This document shows positions 15,602 to 23,297 of a stretch of 56,587 nucleotides of DNA, piece by piece. Each line of letters begins with the position of its first letter. Position 1 is the stretch's first letter. Position numbers and translations under genes: made by a program. The notes under the pieces are model-generated. The model had not been told where the DNA came from. It worked only from the letters and a program-made list of their open reading frames with translations, and ran no database searches. Source of the DNA: Candidatus Egerieimonas intestinavium. GTDB taxonomy: Bacteria; Bacillota; Clostridia; Lachnospirales; Lachnospiraceae. The stretch spans positions 1 to 56,587 of the forward strand of contig DVHU01000004.1 of the NCBI GenBank assembly GCA_018711815.1, in the 5' to 3' direction.

Positions 15602-17032
15602 CTAACCCACAGGCACCGCATCCGCGGTTCCGCCCTCGGCGGGAATCTCCTCCGGCTGGCTCTCCTCCGCCGGGATCTCCTCAGAAACAGTTCCGTCCCC
15701 GGTCATATCCTCAGGAATAGCCTCATCCCCGGTTATATCCTCAGAAACCGCTCCATCCTCAATCATATCTTCAGGAACTGCCCCATCCTCAGGGCTCATT
15801 CCCTCCTCCGGAAATTCTTCCTCCATTCCAGGGGGATTGCTCTGGCCCATTCTTCCGTCAGCGCTCTTCTGGGTTTTCATGCCTTCCTCCAGTCCCTCCT
15901 CGGGAAAGGTGATCAGGTCCTCCTTCTCCAGACCGTCGGCAATCTCATACTGCATCAGGGACTCGTCGTGCTGGCCCAGGATCACCGAGCGCTTCTCCAG
16001 CTTTCCATTGCCGTTGTCCGCCCACACATAGGGATCGCTGTCCAGATCATTGATATAGTACTCCTCCAGCCACACGCCGGCCTTCTGCTGGCTCTGGCCG
16101 TTGTCCATCTCCACATAGACGTGCTGGCCCAGCATCAGCCCCTCCGCGCTCTCCAGATCCACATAGAAGGGATAGCTGTTGGACTGGGTGGTGGCGTCGC
16201 CGCTGATATAATAGCTGCTGTTGCTGTCGTCCCGGCCCGGATTCTGGGTATCCACGGCCCCCATGGTGCCCTTCCAGAATTTCTCCCGGTCTACCCGGGA
16301 ATAAATAAGTACCGCAGCTCCGTTCTGGACAGAGGACATATTCTGCTCATTGATCCGGCATTTAATCCGGTAATTGCCCACACCGATGACCGTGATCAGA
16401 GCCTGCTCCTCGCTGCTGTACATATTCTGCGAGGAGGAATCCCGGGTGATGCTCTTCACCACGCCGGCCAGCTCGCTGGTCACCACCGCATTGTCGATGG
16501 CCCTCTGGAGCTCCTGGATCTCCACTTCCTTGCTGCGCTGTTCATATTCCTTGCTCTTTAAATTTGTCTGGGCGCTCTGAATCTCAATCTGATAGGCCAG
16601 CTGCTCGTCCTTGTCCGCCTTCTTCTTCTGTTTCTCCAACTCCGCAATCTGGCTGTTCAGGTTGGTCTTTTCGTTCTCCAGATTTTCCAGGTCAAGCCTT
16701 GCCTGAGCTAAATCCGTCTCTGCCTTGGCGGTGTCATACCGCAGAAGAGGCGTGCCCACCTCCACGCTCTGACCTTCCTCCACCAGAAATTCCTCCACGG
16801 TTTTCTCCTGGTTCATGGGTACCTTCCAGGTATCCTGGGTTTCCACCACTCCGGCGAACCGGTTGATCAGGCCGTTCCCGCTGCCCAGATTCATCAGTTT
16901 TTCCACGCTGTTCACGTAAACTACATTCTCATCCTTGCTGTTCCTTCCCTTCAGCAGGTACCAGCAGACTCCCCCCAGAACCAGAACCGCTGCCAGGGCG
17001 CCACAGCCAATTACAAGTTTTTTTCTGTCCAT
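15602..17032 (-). CDS. HlyD-family membrane-fusion protein
   Basis: A 476-residue adaptor, first gene of the export operon. A membrane helix (LVIGCGALAAVLVLGG) is followed by a lipoyl half (VEEGQSVEVGTPLLRYDTA), a coiled coil (about 100-170), the second lipoyl half (VTSELAGVVKSI) and a beta-barrel. The last 85 residues are an acidic low-complexity tail with repeats of the PEDM-GDGAVSE type, which is unusual. The ATG at 17032 lies just after GGAGGGA; the frame is open to 17161 without support. It differs from the second adaptor in length and tail, so they are not recent copies. Confidence 0.88.
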   Translation of the reverse strand: MDRKKLVIGCGALAAVLVLGGVCWYLLKGRNSKDENVVYVNSVEKLMNLGSGNGLINRFAGVVETQDTWKVPMNQEKTVEEFLVEEGQSVEVGTPLLRYDTAKAETDLAQARLDLENLENEKTNLNSQIAELEKQKKKADKDEQLAYQIEIQSAQTNLKSKEYEQRSKEVEIQELQRAIDNAVVTSELAGVVKSITRDSSSQNMYSSEEQALITVIGVGNYRIKCRINEQNMSSVQNGAAVLIYSRVDREKFWKGTMGAVDTQNPGRDDSNSSYYISGDATTQSNSYPFYVDLESAEGLMLGQHVYVEMDNGQSQQKAGVWLEEYYINDLDSDPYVWADNGNGKLEKRSVILGQHDESLMQYEIADGLEKEDLITFPEEGLEEGMKTQKSADGRMGQSNPPGMEEEFPEEGMSPEDGAVPEDMIEDGAVSEDITGDEAIPEDMTGDGTVSEEIPAEESQPEEIPAEGGTADAVPVG

Positions 17033-17083
17033 AGTTCCCTCCATCATAACCCCGAAAATTCGGAATATTTTTGCATTGTGATT

Positions 17084-17094
17084 ATTATAGCATA
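17084..17094 (-). promoter_or_regulatory. Extended -10 promoter of the export operon
   Basis: On the minus strand TATGCTATAAT is a perfect -10 hexamer with a TG extension, about 52 bases before the adaptor start. No good -35 hexamer is visible 16-18 bases upstream, which extended -10 promoters can tolerate. Confidence 0.5.
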
Positions 17095-17201
17095 ACTTTA
17101 CCTGGAGAAACTTTAAGGAATCCTTACTATTTTTAGACGGCATTGACTTTTGGGCTTCCAACGGCTAAACTGTTGAAAAAAATGAAAGGACGGTTATCAA
17201 C

Positions 17202-17486
17202 ATGATTACTTTGTTTCTGCTCTATCTTCTTCTGGTAAACCTGGCGGGCTACGCGCTCTTTGGGATCGACAAGCGCCGGGCCATCCGCCGCCAATGGCGG
17301 ATCCCCGAGGCGGACCTGCTGCTTACCGCCGTCCTGGGAGGCTCCCTGGGCTGTATCGCAGGTATGCTATTCTTCCATCACAAGACCCTCCACCCCAAAT
17401 TCCGCGTGGGACTTCCTCTGATTCTGGCGATTCAGATCGTTATCATCCTGGGGGCCTGGGCCATGGATCTGATCCCCATGGTCTAA
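17202..17486 (+). CDS. DUF1294 small membrane protein
   Basis: A 94-residue protein with three or four hydrophobic segments and the DUF1294 signature: FGIDKRRAIRRQWRIPE in the first loop, then GGSLGCIAGMLFFHHKT and a final helix. The ATG follows AAAGGA and a short spacer. The family has no established function; it is often found as a single small membrane gene. It stands alone here, divergent from the export operon, and ends at a terminator shared with the convergent rpiR gene. Confidence 0.85.
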   Translation: MITLFLLYLLLVNLAGYALFGIDKRRAIRRQWRIPEADLLLTAVLGGSLGCIAGMLFFHHKTLHPKFRVGLPLILAIQIVIILGAWAMDLIPMV

Positions 17487-17501
17487 CCGCCTCATACCAA
17501 A

Positions 17502-17531
17502 AGGAGCTGCCGCAAAATTGCGACAGCTCCT
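17502..17531. terminator. Bidirectional hairpin between DUF1294 and rpiR genes
   Basis: Arms 17502-17515 and 17518-17531 pair over 14 bases with one mismatch around AA. The core (GCCGCAAAATTGCGAC) is shared with the palindrome at 199-231. It lies between converging genes. Confidence 0.7.
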
Positions 17532-17604
17532 CATCGTTTGCTTTATCCGCCATATTCCCTTGCCTTCCGGGCCGTTCTCCGCTTGCTGCCCGCACCGCAG
17601 GAAA

Positions 17605-18462
17605 CTACAGCTTCGTCTCAGCCAGCATCAGCTCAATCTCATCAAGTCCGTTTTCCTGTCCCGCCAAATCTCTGGCCAGCTTATCCTGATATTTCAGGAA
17701 ATAAATAATCGCATCGTTTACCGCAAACTCTGACAGCGAGGATGCGGGTCCTATATCCCCAAACAGACTTTTTTCCGTCTTGGAAGAAAGAACAAAATCC
17801 GCTGTTCTGGACAGCGGGCAGTATCCCGCCGCCGTTATGGAGAGAACCTTCATCCCTATCCGCTTGGCCATCTCCGCTCCCTGAAGAACACTCTTGGAAG
17901 TTCCTGATTTTGAGATGGCAATCACCATATCCTCCGGCTTTCCCTGGCTGATATGGTTCAGCGAATGTTCCATGATGGTGGAAGCGATGGCCGGAACCCC
18001 AAAACGGTTCAGCCGGAAGCTTAAATCCAGGGCCACTGGTATGGTATTGCCCACGGCAATCACATAGACCAGACGGCTGCTCTGGATAGCCTTCACACAT
18101 TCCAGCAGGTGGCTGGTATTCAGCCCTTCGCTCAGATGCCTCATGTTGCCGATAATTTGCTGAAATACCTGCCCCACTGTGCTGATCTGCATATCTTCAT
18201 TGCTGTCGCTTCTGGCGTTTCTGGCTATATCCCCCGCCAGCATCAATCTCATCTGGTAATATCCCTGATATCCGATATGCTTGCACATGCGCACTACCGT
18301 GGCCTCGCTGGCGCCGCTGGCGGCCGCCAGCTCGGACACGTTCATCATGATCACCTCATCCGGCTTTTTCCGGATGCAGTCTGCCACTTTTCTCTCTGCG
18401 GAAAACAGCTGCTCATAACACTCGTCGATACTCTCTAAAACAGTTCTCTCAGCTTTTTCCAT
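17605..18462 (-). CDS. RpiR/MurR-family transcriptional regulator with SIS domain
   Basis: A 285-residue regulator. An HTH_6 domain spans residues 1-77 (MMNVSELAAASGASEATVVR) and a SIS sugar-phosphate-binding domain about 110-260 (VIAVGNTIPVALDLSFRL, AISKSGTSKSVL). Members sense phosphorylated sugars and repress or activate catabolic operons. It follows the aldolase gene by 14 bases on the same strand and so is made from the same divergent promoter region that it probably controls (operator repeats at 19399-19558). The sensed sugar phosphate should be an intermediate of this region's pathway. Confidence 0.92.
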   Translation of the reverse strand: MEKAERTVLESIDECYEQLFSAERKVADCIRKKPDEVIMMNVSELAAASGASEATVVRMCKHIGYQGYYQMRLMLAGDIARNARSDSNEDMQISTVGQVFQQIIGNMRHLSEGLNTSHLLECVKAIQSSRLVYVIAVGNTIPVALDLSFRLNRFGVPAIASTIMEHSLNHISQGKPEDMVIAISKSGTSKSVLQGAEMAKRIGMKVLSITAAGYCPLSRTADFVLSSKTEKSLFGDIGPASSLSEFAVNDAIIYFLKYQDKLARDLAGQENGLDEIELMLAETKL

Positions 18463-18476
18463 AGATACTCTCTTAC

Positions 18477-19340
18477 TTATTTATAGTACAGCTTTGCCTT
18501 GTCAGCGTCGTCGAACAGGTTGATCTTATGGCGAACAACCTCGTTCATGGCCTCGATACACTCGGGGTAGATAGCCATGGGCTCACGCAGCGCCTTGTCC
18601 TGCAGAACCTCGCGGCACTTCTGGTAGAAGGCATCCTTGATATCGCTGGAGATATTGATCTTGTTTACGCCCAGCTTCACGGACTCGCCGATCTCCTTGT
18701 CGGGATTTCCGGAACCGCCGTGCAGAACCAGGGGGATGTCCACAGCAGCCTTGATCTCTTTCAGTCTGTCCAGCTTCAGCTCCGGAGTTTTATCCTTGGG
18801 ATACAGGCCGTGAGCGGTACCGATGGCGATAGCCAGACAGTCAACGCCGGTCTCCTGCACGAATCTCACCGCATCGGCAACCTCTGTGTAGATGATCTCC
18901 TTGGAGCCTGCCTCGCCGTAGTCGTCAGCAGTTCCGATGGTTCCCAGCTCAGCCTCTACAGAAACGTTCATCTTGTGGGCAATCTCGATAACCTTCTTGG
19001 TAATGGCGATGTTCTCCTCAAAAGGCAGATGAGAAGCGTCGATCATGACGGAGGTAAATCCATCGCGCAGGGCGCGCAGAATCTGATCGTAGTTTGCGTG
19101 GTCCATATGGATACAAACCGGCAGGGTGGTCTTGTTAGCCTCATCGATAACAGCCTTTACAAAGCTGTCCTCAACGAACTCCAGCTCGTCCGGATGGATA
19201 GCGATAATAACCGGTGCCTGCATCTCCTCACAGGTATGCATAACCCCTTTCAGAATCATGTTGCTGCTCACATTGAAAGCCGGTACTGCAAAATTGTGCT
19301 TGTTGGCCACTGCCAGCAGGTCCTTCATGTTCATTAACAT
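18477..19340 (-). CDS. Class II ketose-bisphosphate aldolase (FbaA/GatY/KbaY family)
   Basis: A 287-residue zinc aldolase that cleaves ketose 1-phosphates or bisphosphates to DHAP and an aldehyde. The signature HMDHAN carries the catalytic Asp and a zinc His; further zinc ligands are in AIGTAHGLY and LHGGSG, and NKINISSDI binds phosphate. The length and GGSGNPDKEIGESVKLGV resemble the GatY/KbaY/IolJ side rather than glycolytic FbaA, so a sugar-specific role is likely. The ATG at 19340 has GGAGG ten bases upstream. It is cotranscribed with rpiR and diverges from the operon at 19618. Confidence 0.9.
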   Translation of the reverse strand: MLMNMKDLLAVANKHNFAVPAFNVSSNMILKGVMHTCEEMQAPVIIAIHPDELEFVEDSFVKAVIDEANKTTLPVCIHMDHANYDQILRALRDGFTSVMIDASHLPFEENIAITKKVIEIAHKMNVSVEAELGTIGTADDYGEAGSKEIIYTEVADAVRFVQETGVDCLAIAIGTAHGLYPKDKTPELKLDRLKEIKAAVDIPLVLHGGSGNPDKEIGESVKLGVNKINISSDIKDAFYQKCREVLQDKALREPMAIYPECIEAMNEVVRHKINLFDDADKAKLYYK

Positions 19341-19426
19341 AGTTACATATCCTCCTATTTAAAAAAATTTTTTTACCAAGTATTTTCCCACAAATATCAT
19401 GAGATTTTACTTTTTATCCTGTCAAT

Positions 19427-19455
19427 ATTATACAATAACAAAGTTTCAGTGTCAA
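19427..19455 (-). promoter_or_regulatory. Consensus sigma-A promoter for the aldolase-rpiR operon
   Basis: On the minus strand TTGACA (19455-19450), a 17-base spacer and TATAAT (19432-19427) are a perfect consensus promoter. Transcription should start near 19420, inside repeat R1, giving a leader of about 80 bases. A perfect promoter beside operator repeats suggests strong expression held down by a repressor. Confidence 0.8.
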
Positions 19456-19483
19456 TATGGAATGAAATTTTATTTTATATCTA

Positions 19484-19512
19484 TTTACTTTTCCCCTAAA
19501 AAGTGCTATATT
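19484..19512 (+). promoter_or_regulatory. Promoter of the five-gene sugar operon
   Basis: TTTACT (19484-19489), 17 bases, then TATATT (19507-19512). Start is expected near 19519, about 100 bases before the first gene. Confidence 0.6.
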
Positions 19513-19523
19513 CAATGTAAAGT

Positions 19524-19542
19524 AATTTCAGCTCGTGAAATT
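19524..19542. promoter_or_regulatory. Palindromic operator AATTTCA-N5-TGAAATT
   Basis: Perfect 7-base arms around GCTCG, a few bases after the predicted plus-strand start and overlapping R3. TTTCA/TGAAA half sites are typical of RpiR-family operators. Confidence 0.6.
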
Positions 19543-19617
19543 TTATTTTTTATCCTGTTTACTGATTGACCGGCATTCACAGCAATGCCATCTGTACGTG
19601 AAAGGAGATTCTATCGA

Positions 19618-20622
19618 ATGCTTCCCAAGCAATATTTCGGTCATCCAACCCAGGTATACGGTGTGGAGGAATACACCCTGCGGGGCGGCAAGGGAGAAGG
19701 AATGCGTTTCTTCCATGTCAGAAACGGACTCGGCATGGAGCTGATGGTTTCCGCGGACCGCTGCAGCGATATTTCCCGTCTGACATTGGACGGCAAAAAC
19801 ATGAGCTACACCTCCGCCTGCGGCCAGGTGTCTCCCCAGTATTTCACTCCGGCCCACGACGGGTTCGGATTTTTGAAATCCTTCAACTGCGGTTTTCTGA
19901 CCACCTGCGGCTTCGACAACATCGGCACCCCCAACACAGACGGCGACGACCCCCTGGGGCTTCACGGCAGGCTGTCCAACCTTCCTGCCGACCACATCTA
20001 TTATGTAGAGACGGAATCCGCCCTGGAAATCCACGCCACCGTGCGCAGTCAGGTAATTTTCGGGAGGAAGCTCACCCTGGAGCGGGTGATCTCCTGCAGC
20101 CTTGAGGAAAACAGCTTCACCATCACCGATAAGGTAACCAACGAGGGATCCACCCAGGAGCCCTGTATGCTGCTCTACCATATGAATCTGGGATACCCTC
20201 TGCTGTCCGAGACCGCAGAGCTGCATATCAATTCCAGCGAGGTCATCCCCAGGGACGACCGGGCCGCCGAGGATCTGGATACCTGGAACAAGATGCTGGC
20301 TCCTGTCCCCAACTTTGTGGAGCAGTGCTACTACCACCGGTTCCAGGAGGAGACGGCCAAGCTTTCCTTATTTAATGATTCCATCAAGAAGGGTCTCCAG
20401 ATTTCCTTCCCCACCAAGGACTTCCCCCTGATCACCCAGTGGAAAATGATGGGCGAGCGGGACTACGTGCTGGGGCTGGAGCCCTGCACCAACACCCTGG
20501 AGGGCCGGGGGACCATCCGCCAGAAAGGGGAATTAAAGTTCCTGGCTCCCGGCGAGTCCCAGACCTTCACGGTGAAGGTTTCACTGTTCAACGAGAAACA
20601 AGACTGGGAAAACCAGTTATAA
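19618..20622 (+). CDS. DUF4432 (aldose 1-epimerase-like) protein
   Basis: A 334-residue galactose-mutarotase-fold protein of the DUF4432 group. The opening MLPKQYFGHPTQVYGVEEY, LMVSADRCSDISRL, GLHGRLSNLPA and HMNLGYPLL are family marks. Members are thought to interconvert anomers or bind sugars; the exact reaction is not established for most. The ATG at 19618 is chosen because GGAG precedes it by ten bases; an in-frame ATG at 19585 lacks a site. It is the first gene of a five-gene operon, 24 bases before the cupin gene, where it would supply the right anomer to the following isomerase. Confidence 0.85.
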   Translation: MLPKQYFGHPTQVYGVEEYTLRGGKGEGMRFFHVRNGLGMELMVSADRCSDISRLTLDGKNMSYTSACGQVSPQYFTPAHDGFGFLKSFNCGFLTTCGFDNIGTPNTDGDDPLGLHGRLSNLPADHIYYVETESALEIHATVRSQVIFGRKLTLERVISCSLEENSFTITDKVTNEGSTQEPCMLLYHMNLGYPLLSETAELHINSSEVIPRDDRAAEDLDTWNKMLAPVPNFVEQCYYHRFQEETAKLSLFNDSIKKGLQISFPTKDFPLITQWKMMGERDYVLGLEPCTNTLEGRGTIRQKGELKFLAPGESQTFTVKVSLFNEKQDWENQL

Positions 20623-20646
20623 CACATTTTAAAGGAGGTTTTTATC

Positions 20647-21843
20647 ATGTCCAAAATCAGAGAGGTATTTGAAAAAGGAAAAGGCGTGCTGCAGCTGACC
20701 CCCACCTGGGTTCCCCGGGGATTCAATGAGCCCGGACACCGTCTGCGCCTGCATCCCGACGACTATTACGCCCTGGGAATGAGCCGCGGAGGTATCTGCG
20801 AGCGCTGGCTGGGTTCCGTGGCTAAAGCCTTAAACGGCCCGGAAACCGGGGAGACCGAGGGAATGAGCTATGTGCTGGCAGATCCCCAGACCAAGGAGAA
20901 GATCCTCTTCGCCGATGTGATCAAGGAACTGGGCGCTGACCTGGTAGGCGAGAGCCTGCAGAGCCGCTACGGCGGATGGCCCACTTTTGCCAAGCTGTAC
21001 GACTATGACAAGCCTCTGTTCCATCATCTGCACCTGACCGAGGAACGGGCCAACAAGATCGGCATGCACGGCAAGCCCGAGGCTTACTACTTCCCGGTAC
21101 AGTACAACCAGTCCTACCTGGGACGTTTCCCGCTGACCTACTTCGGCTTCGATCCCTCCACCACCAAGGAGGAGGTTATGGAGTGCCTGCGCAACTATGA
21201 CGTGAAGGATACCCGCATCACCGAGCTGTCCCGGGCCTACAGAATTCAGCTGGGCACCGGCTGGTACACCCCCGCCGGCGTAATCCATGCCCCCGCTTCC
21301 CTGGTAACCTACGAGCCCCAGTGGAACAGCGATGTAAATACCATCATGGAGAACGTGACCATGGGTGAGGTAAATCCCCACCACCTGCTGACCGACTGCG
21401 CTCCCGAGGAGGAGAAGGATGACCTGGATGCAATCTTCGCTCAGATCGACTGGGAGGAGAGCACCCGTCCCGACTACAAGGAGACCTACTTCCGTCCGCC
21501 GGTAGTAAAGTCCGAGGACGAGGCCGCCGTGGAGAAATGGGTGGCTTACGCCAACGAGTGGATCGCTGCCAAAGAGGTCACCGTAAAACCGGGCCAGACC
21601 TACACCCTGACTGACCAGGCCTGCTACTGCGCTCTGGTATCCCAGGGCCACGGCACCTTCGGCGTATTCGAGTGCGAGGCTCCCGAGCTGCTGCGCTATG
21701 AGGATATCTCCGGCGACGAGTTCTTCGTTTCCGAGGATGCCGCCAAGAAGGGTATCGTAATCAAGAACACCAGCAGCTACGAGCCTCTGGTAATTCTGCA
21801 GAACTTCGCCAACAACAATCCCGAGGTTCCCGCAACCAAGTAA
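20647..21843 (+). CDS. Phosphomannose-isomerase-like cupin protein, probable sugar isomerase
   Basis: A 398-residue protein with cupin features of the type I phosphomannose isomerase fold: HHLHLTEERANKIGMHG followed by KPEAYYFP carries the first metal ligands (His, His, Glu), and GWYTPAGVIHAPASL carries the last His. A second cupin-like half follows after residue 300. The ligand set suggests metal-dependent aldose-ketose isomerisation, but the sequence does not match the standard ManA or the short D-lyxose isomerases I know. Codon use is strongly biased, as in highly expressed genes. GGAGG stands eight bases before the ATG. A long hairpin separates it from the next gene. Confidence 0.75.
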   Translation: MSKIREVFEKGKGVLQLTPTWVPRGFNEPGHRLRLHPDDYYALGMSRGGICERWLGSVAKALNGPETGETEGMSYVLADPQTKEKILFADVIKELGADLVGESLQSRYGGWPTFAKLYDYDKPLFHHLHLTEERANKIGMHGKPEAYYFPVQYNQSYLGRFPLTYFGFDPSTTKEEVMECLRNYDVKDTRITELSRAYRIQLGTGWYTPAGVIHAPASLVTYEPQWNSDVNTIMENVTMGEVNPHHLLTDCAPEEEKDDLDAIFAQIDWEESTRPDYKETYFRPPVVKSEDEAAVEKWVAYANEWIAAKEVTVKPGQTYTLTDQACYCALVSQGHGTFGVFECEAPELLRYEDISGDEFFVSEDAAKKGIVIKNTSSYEPLVILQNFANNNPEVPATK

Positions 21844-21861
21844 TCACATCTGACCGTACAG

Positions 21862-21929
21862 GGGGATGTCCCAAGATCAAGGCTTCTTAGATCTAGTGGT
21901 CCGCAGCCGTTGATTTTGCGGACATCCCC
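21862..21929 (+). other. Long intercistronic hairpin inside the sugar operon
   Basis: GGGGATGTCC (21862-21871) pairs with GGACATCCCC (21920-21929), and the pairing goes on inward with CAAGATCAAGGCT against AGCCGTTGATTTTG (one mismatch, one bulge), giving about 24 pairs. No U-run follows, so it is not a standard terminator. It probably protects the upstream mRNA end or sets the ratio of the genes on each side. Confidence 0.7.
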
Positions 21930-21954
21930 AGCAAAAATATTTGGAGGAGAAGCT

Positions 21955-23277
21955 ATGTATTTTAAATTCGGTGTAGACAGCTTTATCTGGGCTGAGAATT
22001 TCAGCGAGAAGGATCTCTGGGTGATCGCCAAGGCCAAGGAGCTGGGCTTTGAGGTTATCGACTTTGCCATCGCAAATCCCTTCACCTTCCCCCTGGAAAA
22101 GGTAAAGGCTGAGGTGGAGCGCGTGGGAATCGACTGCGTGTGCACCACCACCCTGAACGCAGATACCAACCCCATTTCCCCGGATCCCGCCATCCGTCAG
22201 AAGGCCGTGGAGGCTATGAAGAAATGCGTGGACATCTGTAACTACTTAAACGCGCCCATCCTGGGCGGCGTAAATTACGCCGGCTGGGGCTATCTGACCA
22301 AGAAGCCCAGAACCGAGCAGGAGTGGGCCTGGGGCGTGGAGAATATGCGCCAGGTGGCCCAGTACGCCAAGGAGACCGGAAATGTAACCATCTGTGTGGA
22401 GTGCGTCAACCGTTTTGAGACCCATTTCCTGAACATCGCTGAGGATGCGGTACAGTTCTGTAAGGACGTGGGAACCGGCAACATGAAGGTTCATCTGGAC
22501 TGCTTCCACATGATCCGGGAGGAAAAGAGCTTCTCCCAGGCTGTGTACACCTGCGGCAAGGAGTACCTGGGCTATATCCATGTGAATGAGAATGACAGAG
22601 GAATCCCCGGAACCGGTCTGGTTCCCTTCAAGGAGTTCTTCGAGGCTGTGGCCAAGGTGGGCTACGACGGTCCCCTGGTTATCGAGTCCTTCGATCCCAG
22701 CTTCACCGAGCTGGCCGGAAACTGTGCCATCTGGCGTCAGTTCGCCAAGACCGGCGAGGAGCTGGCCATTAAGGGCCTGGCTAACTTAAAGGCCATCGCC
22801 GCCACCATCCCCGACGGACCCATGAAGATTGCCATCGGCTGCGACGAGGCAGCTTACCAGCTGAAGGTGGAAATCATGGAACATTTGAAAGGCCGGGAGG
22901 ACGTGGTGGTAACTGACTTCGGCGCGGACGCCGGAGAGGTAATCCTCTATCCCGACGTGGCCCAGAAGGTAGCTGAGGCTGTGGCCAGAGGCGAATTTGA
23001 CCGGGGAATCCTGGTGTGCGGCACCGGCATCGGCATGGCCATCAGCGCCAACAAGGTGCCCGGTATCCGGGCGGCTGTCTGCCATGATCCCTTCTCCACC
23101 GAGCGCTCCCGCAAGAGCAACAATGCCCAGATCATGTGCATGGGCGAGCGGGTGGTAGGACCGGAGCTGGCAAAATATCTGGTGGATATCTGGCTGAAGT
23201 GCGATTTCGCCGGCGGCGGATCCACCCCCAAGGTAGAGCGTATTATGGAGATGGAGCAGTCCTATCTCAACAAATAA
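21955..23277 (+). CDS. Fusion: ketose 3-epimerase-type TIM barrel + RpiB/LacAB isomerase
   Basis: A 440-residue two-domain enzyme. Residues 1-285 are a D-tagatose/D-psicose 3-epimerase-type barrel with metal ligands in VECVNRFETH (Glu), VHLDCFHM (Asp), YIHVNENDRG (His) and LVIESF (Glu). Residues 291-440 are an RpiB/LacA/LacB sugar-phosphate isomerase, with the catalytic Cys and Thr in VCGTGIGMAISANK, CHDPFSTERSR and GERVVG. The canonical GCDHAG start of RpiB reads GCDEAA here. The ATG at 21955 follows GGAGGAGAAGCT; upstream in-frame codons are part of the hairpin. The two halves would do epimerisation and then ketose-aldose isomerisation of one substrate. DhaK and DhaL genes follow directly. 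Confidence 0.9.
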   Translation: MYFKFGVDSFIWAENFSEKDLWVIAKAKELGFEVIDFAIANPFTFPLEKVKAEVERVGIDCVCTTTLNADTNPISPDPAIRQKAVEAMKKCVDICNYLNAPILGGVNYAGWGYLTKKPRTEQEWAWGVENMRQVAQYAKETGNVTICVECVNRFETHFLNIAEDAVQFCKDVGTGNMKVHLDCFHMIREEKSFSQAVYTCGKEYLGYIHVNENDRGIPGTGLVPFKEFFEAVAKVGYDGPLVIESFDPSFTELAGNCAIWRQFAKTGEELAIKGLANLKAIAATIPDGPMKIAIGCDEAAYQLKVEIMEHLKGREDVVVTDFGADAGEVILYPDVAQKVAEAVARGEFDRGILVCGTGIGMAISANKVPGIRAAVCHDPFSTERSRKSNNAQIMCMGERVVGPELAKYLVDIWLKCDFAGGGSTPKVERIMEMEQSYLNK

Positions 23278-23297
23278 GTCTGCAAAGGAGAGACAAG

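Larger units (their letters stand above)
19399..19558. repeat. Three phased 24-bp operator-like repeats
   Basis: R1 (19399-19422), R2 (19462-19485) and R3 (19535-19558) share the core TGAAATTTTATTTT. R1 and R3 agree at 21 of 24 bases, R2 and R3 at 19 of 24. Start-to-start distances are 63 and 73 bases, close to 6 and 7 DNA turns. R1 lies at the expected start of the minus promoter, R3 just after the plus promoter and R2 between the two. This is the geometry of a looping repressor; the nearby RpiR protein is the obvious candidate. Confidence 0.7.

Noticed and set aside
18528-19337. Open frame of 269 codons opposite the aldolase gene
   Set aside because: It mirrors the aldolase frame, has no ribosome site, and the aldolase motifs are unmistakable.
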